Below, in pieces: positions 1 to 8,321 of a stretch of DNA of 23,051 bases. Source of the DNA: Pavlovales sp. CCMP2436 (Eukaryota > Haptophyta > Pavlovophyceae > Pavlovales). The position numbers and the translations under genes are program-made. The stretch spans positions 335,245 to 358,295 of the forward strand of contig MU631328.1 in NCBI GenBank assembly GCA_026770615.1. The letters run 5' to 3'. How positions within the stretch are numbered: position 1 is the first letter of the stretch; each line of letters begins with the position of its first letter. The notes under the pieces are model-generated. The model was not told where the DNA came from. It was given only the letters and a program-made list of their open reading frames with translations, and ran no database searches.

Positions 1-1
1 G

Positions 2-247
2 CAGCAGCAGCCACAGAACTACTTCCCGCAGTCTCAGCAGCCCCAGCAGGTAATTGCTATCCCGAGAGCTATCCCACTGTCTTTACCAAGTATTGCACTG
101 CGCTCACTGCCTCCCTTCCCCCTACCCCTCCCGTACCAACAGCAGCGGGCTCCGCCGCACCACCAACAGCCGCCGCCGCTGCCGCAGCCGCTGCAGGCGC
201 CGTTGCCTGCCGCGGCGCTATCTTACCCCGTCAGACGCTACGTCTGA
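2..247 (+). CDS. 3' end of a Pro/Gln-rich protein gene (partial, one intron)
   Basis: The frame is open from the window edge to a TGA at 245-247. The first exon (2-49) encodes a Gln-rich stretch ending before a GTAATT donor at 50. A clear pyrimidine tract leads to the acceptor CCAACAG at 137-142, and the last exon (143-247) encodes a Pro/Gln/His-rich tail ending YPVRRYV. The intron would be 93 bp, a multiple of three, so reading through it is also possible. Such tails are common in low-complexity eukaryotic regulatory or RNA-binding proteins, but no domain can be named from this piece. The 5' part lies outside the window. Confidence 0.45.
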   Translation, partial: QQQPQNYFPQSQQPQQVIAIPRAIPLSLPSIALRSLPPFPLPLPYQQQRAPPHHQQPPPLPQPLQAPLPAAALSYPVRRYV

Positions 248-261
248 GGCATCGAAAAAAA

Positions 262-585
262 ATGCACGCAAGTGTTCAAAGCTGGGCCAGGGGCACAGCA
301 GAACGTCAAAACCACGTCGACGCCGCCGCAAATCCGAGCTGCGGCACGTACCACAAATTTGAGGGAGGAATCTTCGGTAAGATTGATACGGCATCGGACG
401 TCCTCTACTGCGTCACCATTCCGTCTGGCGGCGGGGGGGACGAGTGCCACCGCAATCTGAACCTCAGCGCAGGCATGCAATCTTGCCTCGCCACCAAACA
501 CACCAAATGCACAAGGGGGGTGACCTGCCACTGCACCGATGGGGTGGGCCAGGGGTTCGCCAGGTGCACCCGCCCACTTGAGTGA
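262..585 (+). CDS. Small hypothetical ORF, Cys-rich C-terminus
   Basis: An ATG-started ORF of 107 codons lies 15 bp after the stop of the preceding Pro/Gln-rich frame. Its second half is rich in Cys and Gly (CLATKHTKC, CHCTDG, FARC) and has moderately GC-biased third positions. It could be a further exon of the upstream gene or a small protein. No family is recognised, and an alternative is chance opening of a GC-rich frame in a 3' UTR. Confidence 0.25.
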   Translation: MHASVQSWARGTAERQNHVDAAANPSCGTYHKFEGGIFGKIDTASDVLYCVTIPSGGGGDECHRNLNLSAGMQSCLATKHTKCTRGVTCHCTDGVGQGFARCTRPLE

Positions 586-767
586 CCTGAGCTAACTTAA
601 ATGAAAGGTGTAATGATGCTATGGCTTAAGCTAGTTAGAGCGTGTTATATTATAGTGCTGTAAGTTATGGCATGCTCCGCGCAAATATAACATGCGTTAG
701 CATGCGCAAGCAATATAGCGCATCAATGAAAACTCATACAACAATTTGACAATTACACACGCATATT
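586..767. other. Intergenic, no gene seen
   Basis: AT-rich DNA with no usable ORF. It contains two near-palindromic GCATGC blocks around 672-705 and otherwise nothing recognised. Confidence 0.5.
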
Positions 768-1199
768 GAGTCAAAATCCGAATTAGTGGTCAGTCCGGGT
801 GGAAATTGCGAAAAAAAAATTGGTGAAATAAATCCTTCGGGGTAACACTTACAAACCGGGTTGCGGGCTCCGAGGAGTTCCGTGCAGATTCGTGAATGGG
901 GCGCCGTCCGGCCATTCACAAACCACCACCTAACTCCTCAGGGGCCCTTCGGGAACAGTGACTTTCTTTTCGCTTCGGAGTGCTGAGAATCGGAAATGTT
1001 AGTTACCTTTAGCATGTCGTCGACCTCCGAGGCACACGAGAGGCACACGAAGTAGGCTCCGACCGTCGAGGAGGGCTCTATTCGACAGCAGATATCGACT
1101 CTTAGCGCGCAGGGGCGAACAATGACTACTTCATCCTCCCACCCACAGCTTTTTCCCTACCCGGTGCGGAATTGCGCCACTAATTCGGCTTTCGACCCT
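768..1199. repeat. Dispersed ~440 bp inverted-repeat element, copy 1
   Basis: This segment is collinear with 15030-15475. The left end reads GTCAAAATCCGAATTAGTGG, and the right end, read on the other strand, is GGGTCGAAAGCCGAATTAGTGG, so the ends are imperfect terminal inverted repeats of about 22 bp. It has no coding capacity. Internally it carries a half-preserved hairpin around 885-940. It looks like an old non-autonomous DNA element. No clean target duplication is visible. Confidence 0.6.
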
Positions 1200-1278
1200 T
1201 TTGTTCGTCATTTTAGTAACTATTAGTGTTAAACGCCGCGCGCCCACTGAAATAAGTTAATTACCTCACATAAAATGC

Positions 1279-2000
1279 GCTTAGCACCTGAAAAGCGTAT
1301 TGAGCTATTCGGAAACCAGAAGAACATCGCATGTCACAGTGTCTCTAGTGCGTACACGTCATAGCTAAGTGTCTCTAGTGACCACACGCGAATATTTCGT
1401 GTTTTGAGGCATTATCCTTCTGAATATCGGCTCGTTGTGTCCAATGAAAAATCACTCCGAAATATAAGTAAGTCTCCAAATCCTGGTTTCTTTCCCTGAA
1501 GAATTCCTCTTCACTATATTAAAGATGTTTGCGGCTAAATCAGTCTTACAATGCCACTTTGGTCCAAGTGCCATATGTCTCATCCTCGAGTTTCGACTTG
1601 GCGAGACATGTCAAGATATTTTTTACGTGAATTTTGACGAGGAACATATTCGTAATGTCACTTGATACCTGAAAAGCTTAGCAGATACCAGAAACCATAT
1701 GTCACAGTGTTCGGGCTCGAATACCAACATTTAGTGCCCCCGGCCTATTTTTTAAGACATTATATTAATGTAGGGGAGACATTATATCCTTCCTAATGTA
1801 GGCCAGGTGTGTCCAATGAAGAATTACTCCAAAATTAATAAGTCTCAAAGTCTCTATTTCTTCCCCTGAGGATTTCCTCTTCACTATATTAAGGATGTTT
1901 GCGGCTAAATGAGTAAACCAGTGTCACAATGCCATTTTGGTTCGAGCGAGCTAGTACTTGATACTTGTTTCTTCGATAATAGACAAACCGAGAACTTTGA
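1279..2000. repeat. Diverged tandem repeat, period about 380 bp
   Basis: Two long units can be followed by eye. 'acctgaaaag' occurs at 1286 and 1667, 'atgtcacagtgt' at 1330 and 1699, and 'gtgtccaatgaa' at 1438 and 1810. 'cctcttcactatattaa' and 'gatgtttgcggctaaat' also recur in both. A third partial unit seems to start near 1955 (acttgatac). The DNA is AT-rich and has no gene. Confidence 0.6.
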
Positions 2001-2203
2001 AGATATTTCAAAGAGTATCTTTGTTACTGCGGCACCCCGTAATTTTTGTTTTGACAAATAACTTTGTTTTGATCTTATAGCCCACCAGGCACCACACTGT
2101 TTTGAGGCCGCTTCGAACTCCACCCTTCCGCGAGCTTCGGGCGGTGAGACCAAGATTGTACCTAGAGCTCAAGTATCACCTCAAGTAAAACGTTTAAATA
2201 TAT

Positions 2204-2500
2204 TTATGATAGGGATTTAAGCTGGCGTCTGACTGTTCTGAATGTTGTGCTGGTCTGAGCGCTGCGTCGCCCATTGCCTGCTGCGTGCCTTAGTCGGCTG
2301 CGCTGGCTTGTGCGCCACCGCGCGTGCCGATGGATCTCCGGTAGTGTGCCCGGGCAAGGGCGTTTAGGGAGATGATCTGCTGGTTGCTGTTTGTCGTGTT
2401 CCCCCGCTGGGCAGCGATCGGGGCCAGCGCGCTAAATATATACAGTTATGATAGGGATTCAAGCTGGCGTCTGACTGTTCTGAATGTTGTGCTGGTCTGA
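2204..2500. repeat. 55 bp direct repeat pair (2204-2258 and 2446-2500)
   Basis: The block starting TTATGATAGGGATT and ending GTGCTGGTCTGA occurs twice, 242 bp apart, with about two differences. Both copies are preceded by AT-rich sequence containing TAAATATA. A 28 bp inverted match lies at 20405-20432, and a 14 bp match (TTTATGATAGGGAT) lies near 3518. The family is therefore dispersed, not just locally duplicated. The sequence between the pair is GC-rich with no convincing gene. Confidence 0.6.
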
Positions 2501-2744
2501 TTAATATCGCGCGAACAGACACTTACTAGTTTTAGTTGGATACTTACTAACTAGTTATAGAAAAATATTAATATAATAAAAAATTAAGTTGTCGATTAAG
2601 GGGGATTTCGATTGCCGTTCGCGTGGTGTGCAGGTTCCGGGCCCTTCTTTCAGCGCCTGCACCACACGCTTGGCGACGGCGCAGGGGTGAGAAGCTCAGA
2701 CCTCTGTTCCTGCCGTCGTCCCTGGGCTCGTATTCGGCGCATGA

Positions 2745-2803
2745 CCTCCTGGAGAAGCCCTCCTGGCGAAGCCCTCCCGGTGAAGCCCTACCGGCGAAGC
2801 CGA
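2745..2803. repeat. 15 bp minisatellite, about 4 units
   Basis: Four consecutive units resembling GGCGAAGCCCTCCC are visible (GGAGAAGCCCTCC, GGCGAAGCCCTCC, GGTGAAGCCCTAC, GGCGAAGCCG). Because the unit is 15 bp, all frames stay open, which explains overlapping short ORFs here. No gene is supported. Confidence 0.55.
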
Positions 2804-2833
2804 AGTCCACAAATGACCTGACGAACCCCCATA

Positions 2834-3000
2834 CAGGGGATCGCGGGCAATAAGAAACCGTCGTGTTAAGAAACTGAGCCTCGTTTTTTTGCCCTTCAAT
2901 CGTAAATTTAACCAACATTTAACAATTGTTTGTATGTAATTTGCTAAGAAACTCAGCCTCAGCCTCAAATTGCGCCGTTCTTATTGCCCGCGATCCCCTG
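2834..3000 (-). mobile_element. 167 bp TA-target MITE, copy 1
   Basis: The termini are perfect inverted repeats of 23 bp that begin CAGGGGATCGCGGG and run into CAATAAGAA. They are flanked on both sides by the dinucleotide TA (2832-2833 and 3001-3002). There are two subterminal direct repeats TAAGAAACTSAGCCTC and an AT-rich core containing ACAATTGT. The element is non-coding and non-autonomous. Two more copies lie at 5567-5733 and 18175-18340, and this one is inverted relative to them. TA duplications suggest mobilisation by a Tc1/mariner-like (IS630 superfamily) transposase, but no transposase is present in the window. Confidence 0.9.
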
Positions 3001-3050
3001 TATACCTGGCGAACCTGTGGCGAATGCGTTCGTCACACGGTGAATTAACT

Positions 3051-3383
3051 TCATGTGATCTGCGCAAAGGTGGCCATCTGCGGTGCTTGCTCCTGGCGCA
3101 TTGCCGCGACCTGCTCGACGATTGCGCGCTGGACGCTGAGAATCTGCAGAGTCCTTCGAGAGGAGCACACGCTCACACAATAATGGAGAATTGGTTCGCT
3201 CGCAGGCGCGAATCGAATGGGCTGTCCGCGTGCGCAAAGGCAGCTTACCCGGCTCCCGAGCACGTAGTGGATCACATTGACCGCGAGGGTGTCGTGGTCA
3301 CACAGAGCGAGATAGTCCTCTTTGATGATGAGCCCGCTGAAGAGCAGCTGCGCCATGTGCTTGCTTGATGAAGCCTTGGCGAC
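3051..3383 (-). CDS. Last two exons of an unrecognised protein gene
   Basis: On the minus strand an exon at 3383-3249 (45 codons, phase 0) follows an acceptor ending CACTCAG and ends at a GTAAGC donor. A 105 bp intron then leads to TCTGCAG and a terminal exon at 3143-3051 (30 codons plus TGA). Both exons have strongly GC-biased third positions, unlike the flanks. The exon peptides contain HMAQLLFSGLIIKEDYLALC and VQRAIVEQVAAMRQEQAPQM, which look amphipathic and helical. I do not recognise the family. Upstream exons are not found: minus-strand upstream sequence runs into the ACCGTGGCGG cluster, so the gene may be truncated. The MITE at 2834-3000 lies 50 bp past the stop. Confidence 0.5.
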   Translation of the reverse strand, partial: VAKASSSKHMAQLLFSGLIIKEDYLALCDHDTLAVNVIHYVLGSRVSCLCARGQPIRFAPASEPILHYCVSVCSSRRTLQILSVQRAIVEQVAAMRQEQAPQMATFAQIT

Positions 3384-3473
3384 CTGAGTGCTTGGATAAA
3401 TGGACCAGCGCGAGCAGCACTCCGTCCCTCAAAACGGGTACGCACTGCGCCGCCATTCTCCAAGTGCGCGAAT

Positions 3474-3780
3474 CACCGTGGCGGTCGTTAGGAAAGTCAC
3501 CGTGGCGGTGGTTCATATTTATGATAGGGATCGTGGCGGTAAGTACTTCACCGTGGCCATGAGAATATTTACCGTGACGACATTTCATGAAGTCGTGGCA
3601 TTTCAATTATTTACCGTGACGACATTTCATAAAGTCGTGGCATTTCATTTGACAAAAGTCTTGGCGGTAGGAGACTTACCGTGGCGGTAGAAGAAATACC
3701 GTGGCGGTTCATTCTCTTTGTCGTCACGAGAATGATGAATGCCGTGGCGAGAAAGAAGGCCACCATGCCACCGTGTCACG
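3474..3780. repeat. Cluster of ACCGTGGCGG-like motifs
   Basis: About a dozen copies of [A/T]CCGTGRCGR-like words occur at irregular spacing, several as CACCGTGGCGGT or TACCGTGGCGGT. Within the cluster a 42 bp unit is duplicated in tandem (about 3567-3605 and 3609-3647). Each unit contains a small palindrome CGACATTTCATGAAGTCG or a close variant. The spacing is too irregular for a CRISPR array. Confidence 0.6.
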
Positions 3781-3802
3781 GAATTAGTGTGAAACTTCTC
3801 TT

Positions 3803-3852
3803 GAAAGTGTGTGTAAATATCTATAAAAACGTCCGGTCCCGTTCGCGGTCTC
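3803..3852 (+). repeat. Fragment matching the start of VDE intron 2
   Basis: The stretch GTGTGTAAATATCTA..AAA.ACGTCCG..TCCC..GGTCTCC matches 11626-11672, just inside intron 2 of the VDE gene. It lies immediately before the OTU retroelement remnant. It is either a dispersed repeat present in both places or a fragment captured from one of them. Confidence 0.45.
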
Positions 3853-3984
3853 CCAGTAAAAACTGGGACCAGCTCCCGAGCCCCCATGTCCTGAAAGTAT
3901 GTATGTGTCCTGGAAACCCGACTCTGAAGCAAGGGAGTACTTGTTTGAAGGATCCAGCCGCTACCCCTAAACCCAGCGGACGGT

Positions 3985-4260
3985 ATGGACTCAGTCGAAC
4001 ATATCATGAAGCATTGCCCAGCAACCGCCGACCAACGTGACCTTCGACGAACCGTAATCATGAAAAAACTCGGAGGCCTCGGCACCAACTTGGAATTACG
4101 CGCCATCGCCGACTCTGTACTCAGCCACCCGGACGCGCACGCCGGGAGCGTCTCGATGCAGACTCAGGAGCTAGTCGAGGAATGCCTCAAACTGAACCCA
4201 ACCTGGGAGTACAAGACGGGCACCATACAAGGAGTCCTCCCAGCAGCCACGAAGCTTTAA
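3985..4260 (+). pseudogene. Zinc-knuckle-like C-terminal fragment of the retroelement protein
   Basis: This is a 91-codon ORF beginning MDSVEHIMKHCPATADQRDL. The HIMKHC spacing resembles the second half of the C-x2-C...H-x4-C knuckle that follows reverse transcriptase in many LINE proteins. The first CxxC half is not in frame upstream, where a TGA occurs 13 codons earlier. The related minus-strand copy (18345-19565) retains the fuller form CPMC...LYHEC followed by EVRHDL. The ORF is therefore probably a broken piece of a longer polyprotein and not a small gene. Confidence 0.45.
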
Positions 4261-4942
4261 ACACCGAAAGAACCAAGCTCATTAAGGGCGATGAGCCCAC
4301 AAACGACCCTGATGACCCAGAGGACACGGAAATCGACCCTTTTACACCACCAACCCAGCCACCGCAGAGTAACAACTTGGCAAGCACCCACAATGTCGAC
4401 GCGTTCGCAGCCGTCCTTAACCGCCGCCAACAACAATACACAGACACCCAACAAAAAACAAAAGGAAGTCAGACGGGCTGCCCAGGGGTGGATCTCCAAC
4501 CCCCAAAACCCCCCCAAACGACCTCGCACGAAAATGGGTACAGGCATTGTTGGATACGCCGGTCTACTTCTTCTCTCGACTAGTCCTTGCAGCGCTAGTC
4601 GGTGCCCGTCGAGAGGTCGACGGGCGGCAGGTTCACATTGGACTACAGGATCTTCGACGAACGGAGACGATCAGTTCAAAAGCTGAGCGACTCAAGACCG
4701 CGACCTCTGAATAGTAACACAATCCAGTTGCAGCGACCGAAATAGTCGCGTCAGCAATCCGTGTTGCTATATCGAGCCATCCCTCATCACTGTGCTGTGG
4801 CTGCATATCTACCGAGTAGAATGAGCCAAACCAGCAACTGGTTCCCGTATGACACGGGTTGTGGCCAGTAAGTGTGTGCGGTGCTGTGTGCTGCGGGCAG
4901 GCATGTAGGCAGTATAGCTTGGGTATATGCAATAGCCCTGAT

Positions 4943-5998
4943 CAGTAGCTATAAGAGCATATACAATAGCCATACCGCCAACAGGCATACCCAACTTTCC
5001 AACAGGAAATGGAGCCGGAAGCAGCACACTAACCGTCAACAACACTCCAACAGAAGATAGTGACGAAAGCAGCACACTGACCATTAACAACCCCTCGAAA
5101 CGCCCGCGCGCTCAAAAGGGCCGCCATGGGAAACCCAAGATAATCATCCGATGGACACCAGCGAGAGCCCGAGAAATCGAAAAACTCTATGCTACCGTAA
5201 GCCCCATGGACGTGGACGTTGTGGGCGACGGGAACTGTTTCCTCTACGCAGCCATGGGAATCGACGGCAACGGTGCAAGTCACAAACAAGCAGCAGCGAA
5301 CCTCCGCGAACGAGCCATAGCCCACGCCCGGGCGCTACCCAAAAACGTCCAGAACCACCTGGACCTCAGACAGCCCAACGAAGACCCAACAGATCTCTGT
5401 GGCAACAGCACCGCTCCCATGTGGTCGATGGCATACCAGGCAAAGAAAGGCGGTTGGATACACAACAACATGTTCTACAGCATAGCAACCATCCTACGGA
5501 TCGACATAGCAATAGCCACTCACAAGCAAATGGGAATAGACGTGACCTCAACCTTATTTATTCATACAGGGGATCGCGGGCAATAAGAACGGCGCTTTTC
5601 GAGGCTGAGGCTGAGTTTCTTAGCAAATTACATAATAACAATTGTTAAATTTCGGTTAAAATTACTATTGAAGGGCAAAAAAACGAGGCTCAGTTTCTTA
5701 ACACGACGGTTTCTTATTGCCCGCGATCCCCTGTATGGCAGGCCCAAACCCGAACCTACCTCACCCAGCCCATCCACTACCAAATCAACTTTTAAGCGTC
5801 CGATGGGCACCACGAGCAGCACCAAGACCAGGGGCACGCAGGCTCCAACAATATTCACTAGTCACACTGATAAACACACCCAGACAAACAGACCTCGGAC
5901 CCACGCCCATTCTCGTGATAATACACAGCAACATCGGTCACACTACAGAGGAACCAAACCACTTATCCCAGGCCAACAACCGCAACCACCTTCGATGA
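4943..5998 (+). pseudogene. OTU-like cysteine protease domain split by a MITE
   Basis: OTU domains are papain-fold cysteine proteases, often deubiquitinases. The signature GDGNCFLYAA lies at about 5224-5253, giving the catalytic Asp and Cys. A later segment GGWIHNNMFYSIATI matches the conserved central region. The C-terminal part, with ILVIIHSNIGH supplying a candidate catalytic His, is found only after the MITE (5736-5998, ending TGA). The frame is open from about 4943, but the first in-frame ATG is at 5206. Removing 5567-5735 joins the two halves in the same frame, so the domain was intact when the MITE arrived. In its current state translation ends at 5586 inside the MITE. Confidence 0.7.
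5567..5733 (+). mobile_element. 167 bp TA-target MITE, copy 2, inserted in the OTU domain
   Basis: It has the same terminal inverted repeats, length and core as the copy at 2834-3000, in the opposite orientation. It is flanked by TA at 5565-5566 and 5734-5735. It contributes an in-frame TAA at 5584-5586 to the OTU reading frame. Near-identical length and ends suggest recent amplification. Confidence 0.9.
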
Positions 5999-6150
5999 GA
6001 CGAGAGTTATTTAAGATAAGTGGAGGATTATTGAGTCACCCCGCCGTCTGGGACTAGACCAGGGGTTGGAGATTACCGCCCCCGGCGGTTAGGCGAGCTG
6101 CGCATCAGCGCACGTCATTTTAATTTTATACCAATAATTGTATCACAAAA

Positions 6151-6320
6151 AATGTCCCCAAAAATATCCCAAAAAATGTCAACTGACAATTTCAACTGAC
6201 ACCCACCCACAACTGACACCCAGTACAAACAATAGTTTCAACAACCTACTGGCTTAATCACGTCTTAAGGCTTAATCACGTTTTAAAATAAAATCGCCTA
6301 AGGAAAATCCGCCAACCCGC
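6151..6320. other. AT-rich spacer with CAACTGACA repeats
   Basis: No gene seen. Short direct repeats (AAAAAATGTCCC/AAAAAATGTCAA, CAACTGACACCC several times, and GGCTTAATCACGT twice at about 6252 and 6271) make up most of it. Confidence 0.5.
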
Positions 6321-6424
6321 CTTCACGCTCGCCGCCTCTCACCCGCCTTCTTCATCTTCGTCGTCGCCCCGTCATTGCGCTCGCTCGAGCGCGGTCGTGC
6401 TCGCCTTTCTCGCCAACGTGCTGA

Positions 6425-6630
6425 AGCCCGCCGCTCTTCATCTTCGTCCGGCACGCGGCTCGAGCTTGTCCTTCGTCGTGCTCGTCGCCCTTCAACTTCG
6501 TCTGGCACGCGGCTCAAGCTCGTCCTTCGTCGAGCTCGCCCGTCGGTGCTCAAGCTCGCCCCGCCTACCTTCACGCGCGGCTCGTCCACGCGCGGCTCGT
6601 CCTCAAGCGGCTCATCTTCAAGCGGTTCAA
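6425..6630. repeat. ~54 bp tandem repeat, two good units and decayed ends
   Basis: Units containing GGCACGCGGCTCRAGCT followed by GTCCTTCGTCG occur at about 6449 and 6503. Shorter ACGCGCGGCTCGTCC and TCAAGCGGCTCATC iterations follow to about 6630. Long ORFs exist on both strands (Ser/Arg-rich on plus, Glu/Arg-rich on minus) but none has a clear ATG or recognisable domain. I treat the region as a repeat. Confidence 0.5.
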
Positions 6631-6818
6631 GCTTGTCAGACACGTCGCATGCTGCTTCAGCTTGTGCTCGCCTTCCCGTCGTCCACGCGCCTGCAGATGT
6701 CTACCCGCATCGAGCGCGTGGCTGTCGTGCGAGCACGTGCGGTGTCGAATGCCAGTCGCGCACGTCAACCCGCAACCCGCCGATGCCGTCCGTCTCGTCC
6801 ATGGCCCCCGACCGTGCG

Positions 6819-7206
6819 CGAGCCTCCCGTCAGCATCAAGACCCTCGCTCACACCGACCTCGTGGGACGCGAGGGCGCACACTCACGGAGGGCAGACGGG
6901 GTGCATGCACATCCTCCCCTTGACCCGCAGGTCGCAGCCAACCGCCAACCGACCCCCCACCTCTCCTTCGGCCTTCATCCCTGCTCCGATTCCAATATTG
7001 GGGAAAAGTGAGATCGAGCCTCCCGTCAGCATCAAGACCCTCGCTCACAACGACCTCATGGGACGCGGGAGCGCACACCCACGGAGGGCAGACGGAATGC
7101 ATGCACATCCTCCCCTTGACCCGCAAGTCGCAGCCAACCGCCAACCGAGCTTCCACCTCTCAGCCCCCATCCCTGCTCCGGTACCAATATTATGGAAAAG
7201 TGAGAT
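6819..7206. repeat. ~196 bp tandem duplication
   Basis: The block beginning GAGCCTCCCGTCAGCATCAA at 6820 recurs at 7016 and can be followed through CATCCTCCCCTTGACCCGCA to GGAAAAGTGAGAT at about 7203, with scattered substitutions. Both units contain the same short frames, so ORFs here are duplicated rather than informative. Confidence 0.7.
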
Positions 7207-8321
7207 ATCATCGGCACCGATTTTGGAATCCTTTTCCGCGTTCACAGGCGGGTGCAGCCCCTCACTCTTCTCGTCGTGCAGCCCCTCAACCCGTGCGATG
7301 GACAGAACGGCCGTCTGGTCATTTGACTACCGACTTATCAATAACCGAAACTGCTTCGAGCAACCCGTGCCGCGCTAACGCTCGTGGCGAGACCTAGATG
7401 CGGTGAGGTGAGCGGCTACCATCAGCCGTCCGCTGGAGAATATGCGTGCGCCCCGCGTCCGTTCTAGGCATGGTACGCACACCTTGCCCACGCGCTCGTG
7501 CGCGGCCGACGAGGGACGAAAAGCTCCATGCTGCGTGCAGACCGCAGCTTGCTGCTTGCTCGCCCGGCCCGCCTTAGGCGTGGCGAGCGCTTGTGCTCGC
7601 GCAGGTCGCCGTGTGATTGAGCGCAAGTGTCCAGAGCGGTCCCGCCTCGACGCTCAAGGACCCAAGCCGGACACTTCTAACGGACGCGGGACCCTTGGCG
7701 TACGCGTCGCTGGCCACGCGCGAGCTCTCGGGTGAGGAATGCGCACGTTGGCCGCCTTGCCGCCTACCCTCTACCAAGGCTATCCGCGCGTGTTACCGCG
7801 CCAAGGGGACAAAGAAGGCGGACTGAACTGCATTTCACATATGAGCTTAACGGTCTCAAAATGGCTAAAATAGACCCGGTAAAAAAAAAGCTCGCCGAGG
7901 GGGCCTGCCAGCCGGGCGCCTCTGGCTCGGCAGACACCTAAAAAGCCCGAGTACACATGTACTGCCTGGGCATGACCGGAGCTGGAGCTGGGAGTCACTT
8001 GTTTATACTTGTTTATACAGTGTTCTGTTCATATATATATATTAGCGGCTCAGCATGGTTCAACAGGTGTTGTTCAGTCACTGGCTTGGTCGACGTCAGG
8101 CTGAGGTCGAGCGATCGACCCAAACCCTCATGCACCAGCACTCACACCAAAGGGTGTGAGTGTGTGCGCCCCGGCCCCCACGCCCCTCAATTACATAATA
8201 TGAATCTAGTTCAGTTAAATCTAAATATGCGGCACTAACCGAAAGCACTGGACAGTGAGTGAACACTGAGTAGAGGCGCTGACTGAGCTCATATGACGTC
8301 GGACGGGAAAGTTGGTGGTGC
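7207..8321. other. Long gene-poor stretch
   Basis: Only short, overlapping frames without recognisable domains occur on both strands. Visible structure includes a perfect hairpin CACTCACACC-AAAG-GGTGTGAGTG (8139-8162), a doubled ACTTGTTTAT near 7997-8016, and an AT microsatellite at 8030-8042 followed by the 18-mer AGCGGCTCAGCATGGTTC (8044-8061). The last is also found inverted at 22733-22750. The 3' end of the minus-strand gene at 8322-8966 should fall here. Confidence 0.5.

Larger units (their letters stand above)
3985..6150 (+). mobile_element. Decayed OTU-protease retroelement remnant, copy 1
   Basis: The order is: a His/Cys segment with EHIMKHCP (3985-4260, ATG to TAA), a Pro/Thr/Gln-rich linker broken across frames (about 4260-4930), an OTU cysteine-protease domain (about 4943-5998) interrupted by a MITE, and a 3' tail with a small hairpin ACCGCC-CCC-GGCGGT near 6074-6090. 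The same order is found on the minus strand at 17426-19565. A H-x4-C knuckle followed by arginine-rich helix is typical of the region after reverse transcriptase in non-LTR retrotransposons. Dualen/RandI-type elements of algae are known to encode a cysteine protease. No reverse transcriptase is visible here, so the assignment is inference. An unrelated mobile family with an OTU domain is possible. Confidence 0.5.

Noticed and set aside
3474..3780. CRISPR-like array
   Set aside because: The repeat words are short, mutated and irregularly spaced, and the genome is eukaryotic.
2834..5733. A composite transposon bounded by the two inverted MITE copies
   Set aside because: Each MITE has its own TA duplication on both sides and its own pair of ends, so they are separate insertions.
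6323..6643. Charged Glu/Arg-rich minus-strand protein
   Set aside because: No ATG starts it, the sequence is a tandem repeat, and an equally long Ser/Arg frame exists on the other strand.
6397..7397. Overlapping plus-strand ORFs of 130-240 codons
   Set aside because: They span the 54 bp and 196 bp tandem repeats, show no domain, and differ in frame between duplicate units.
8139..8162. Hairpin as a bacterial-type terminator
   Set aside because: It is a perfect 10 bp stem but in a eukaryotic 3' flank with no following T run; function unknown.
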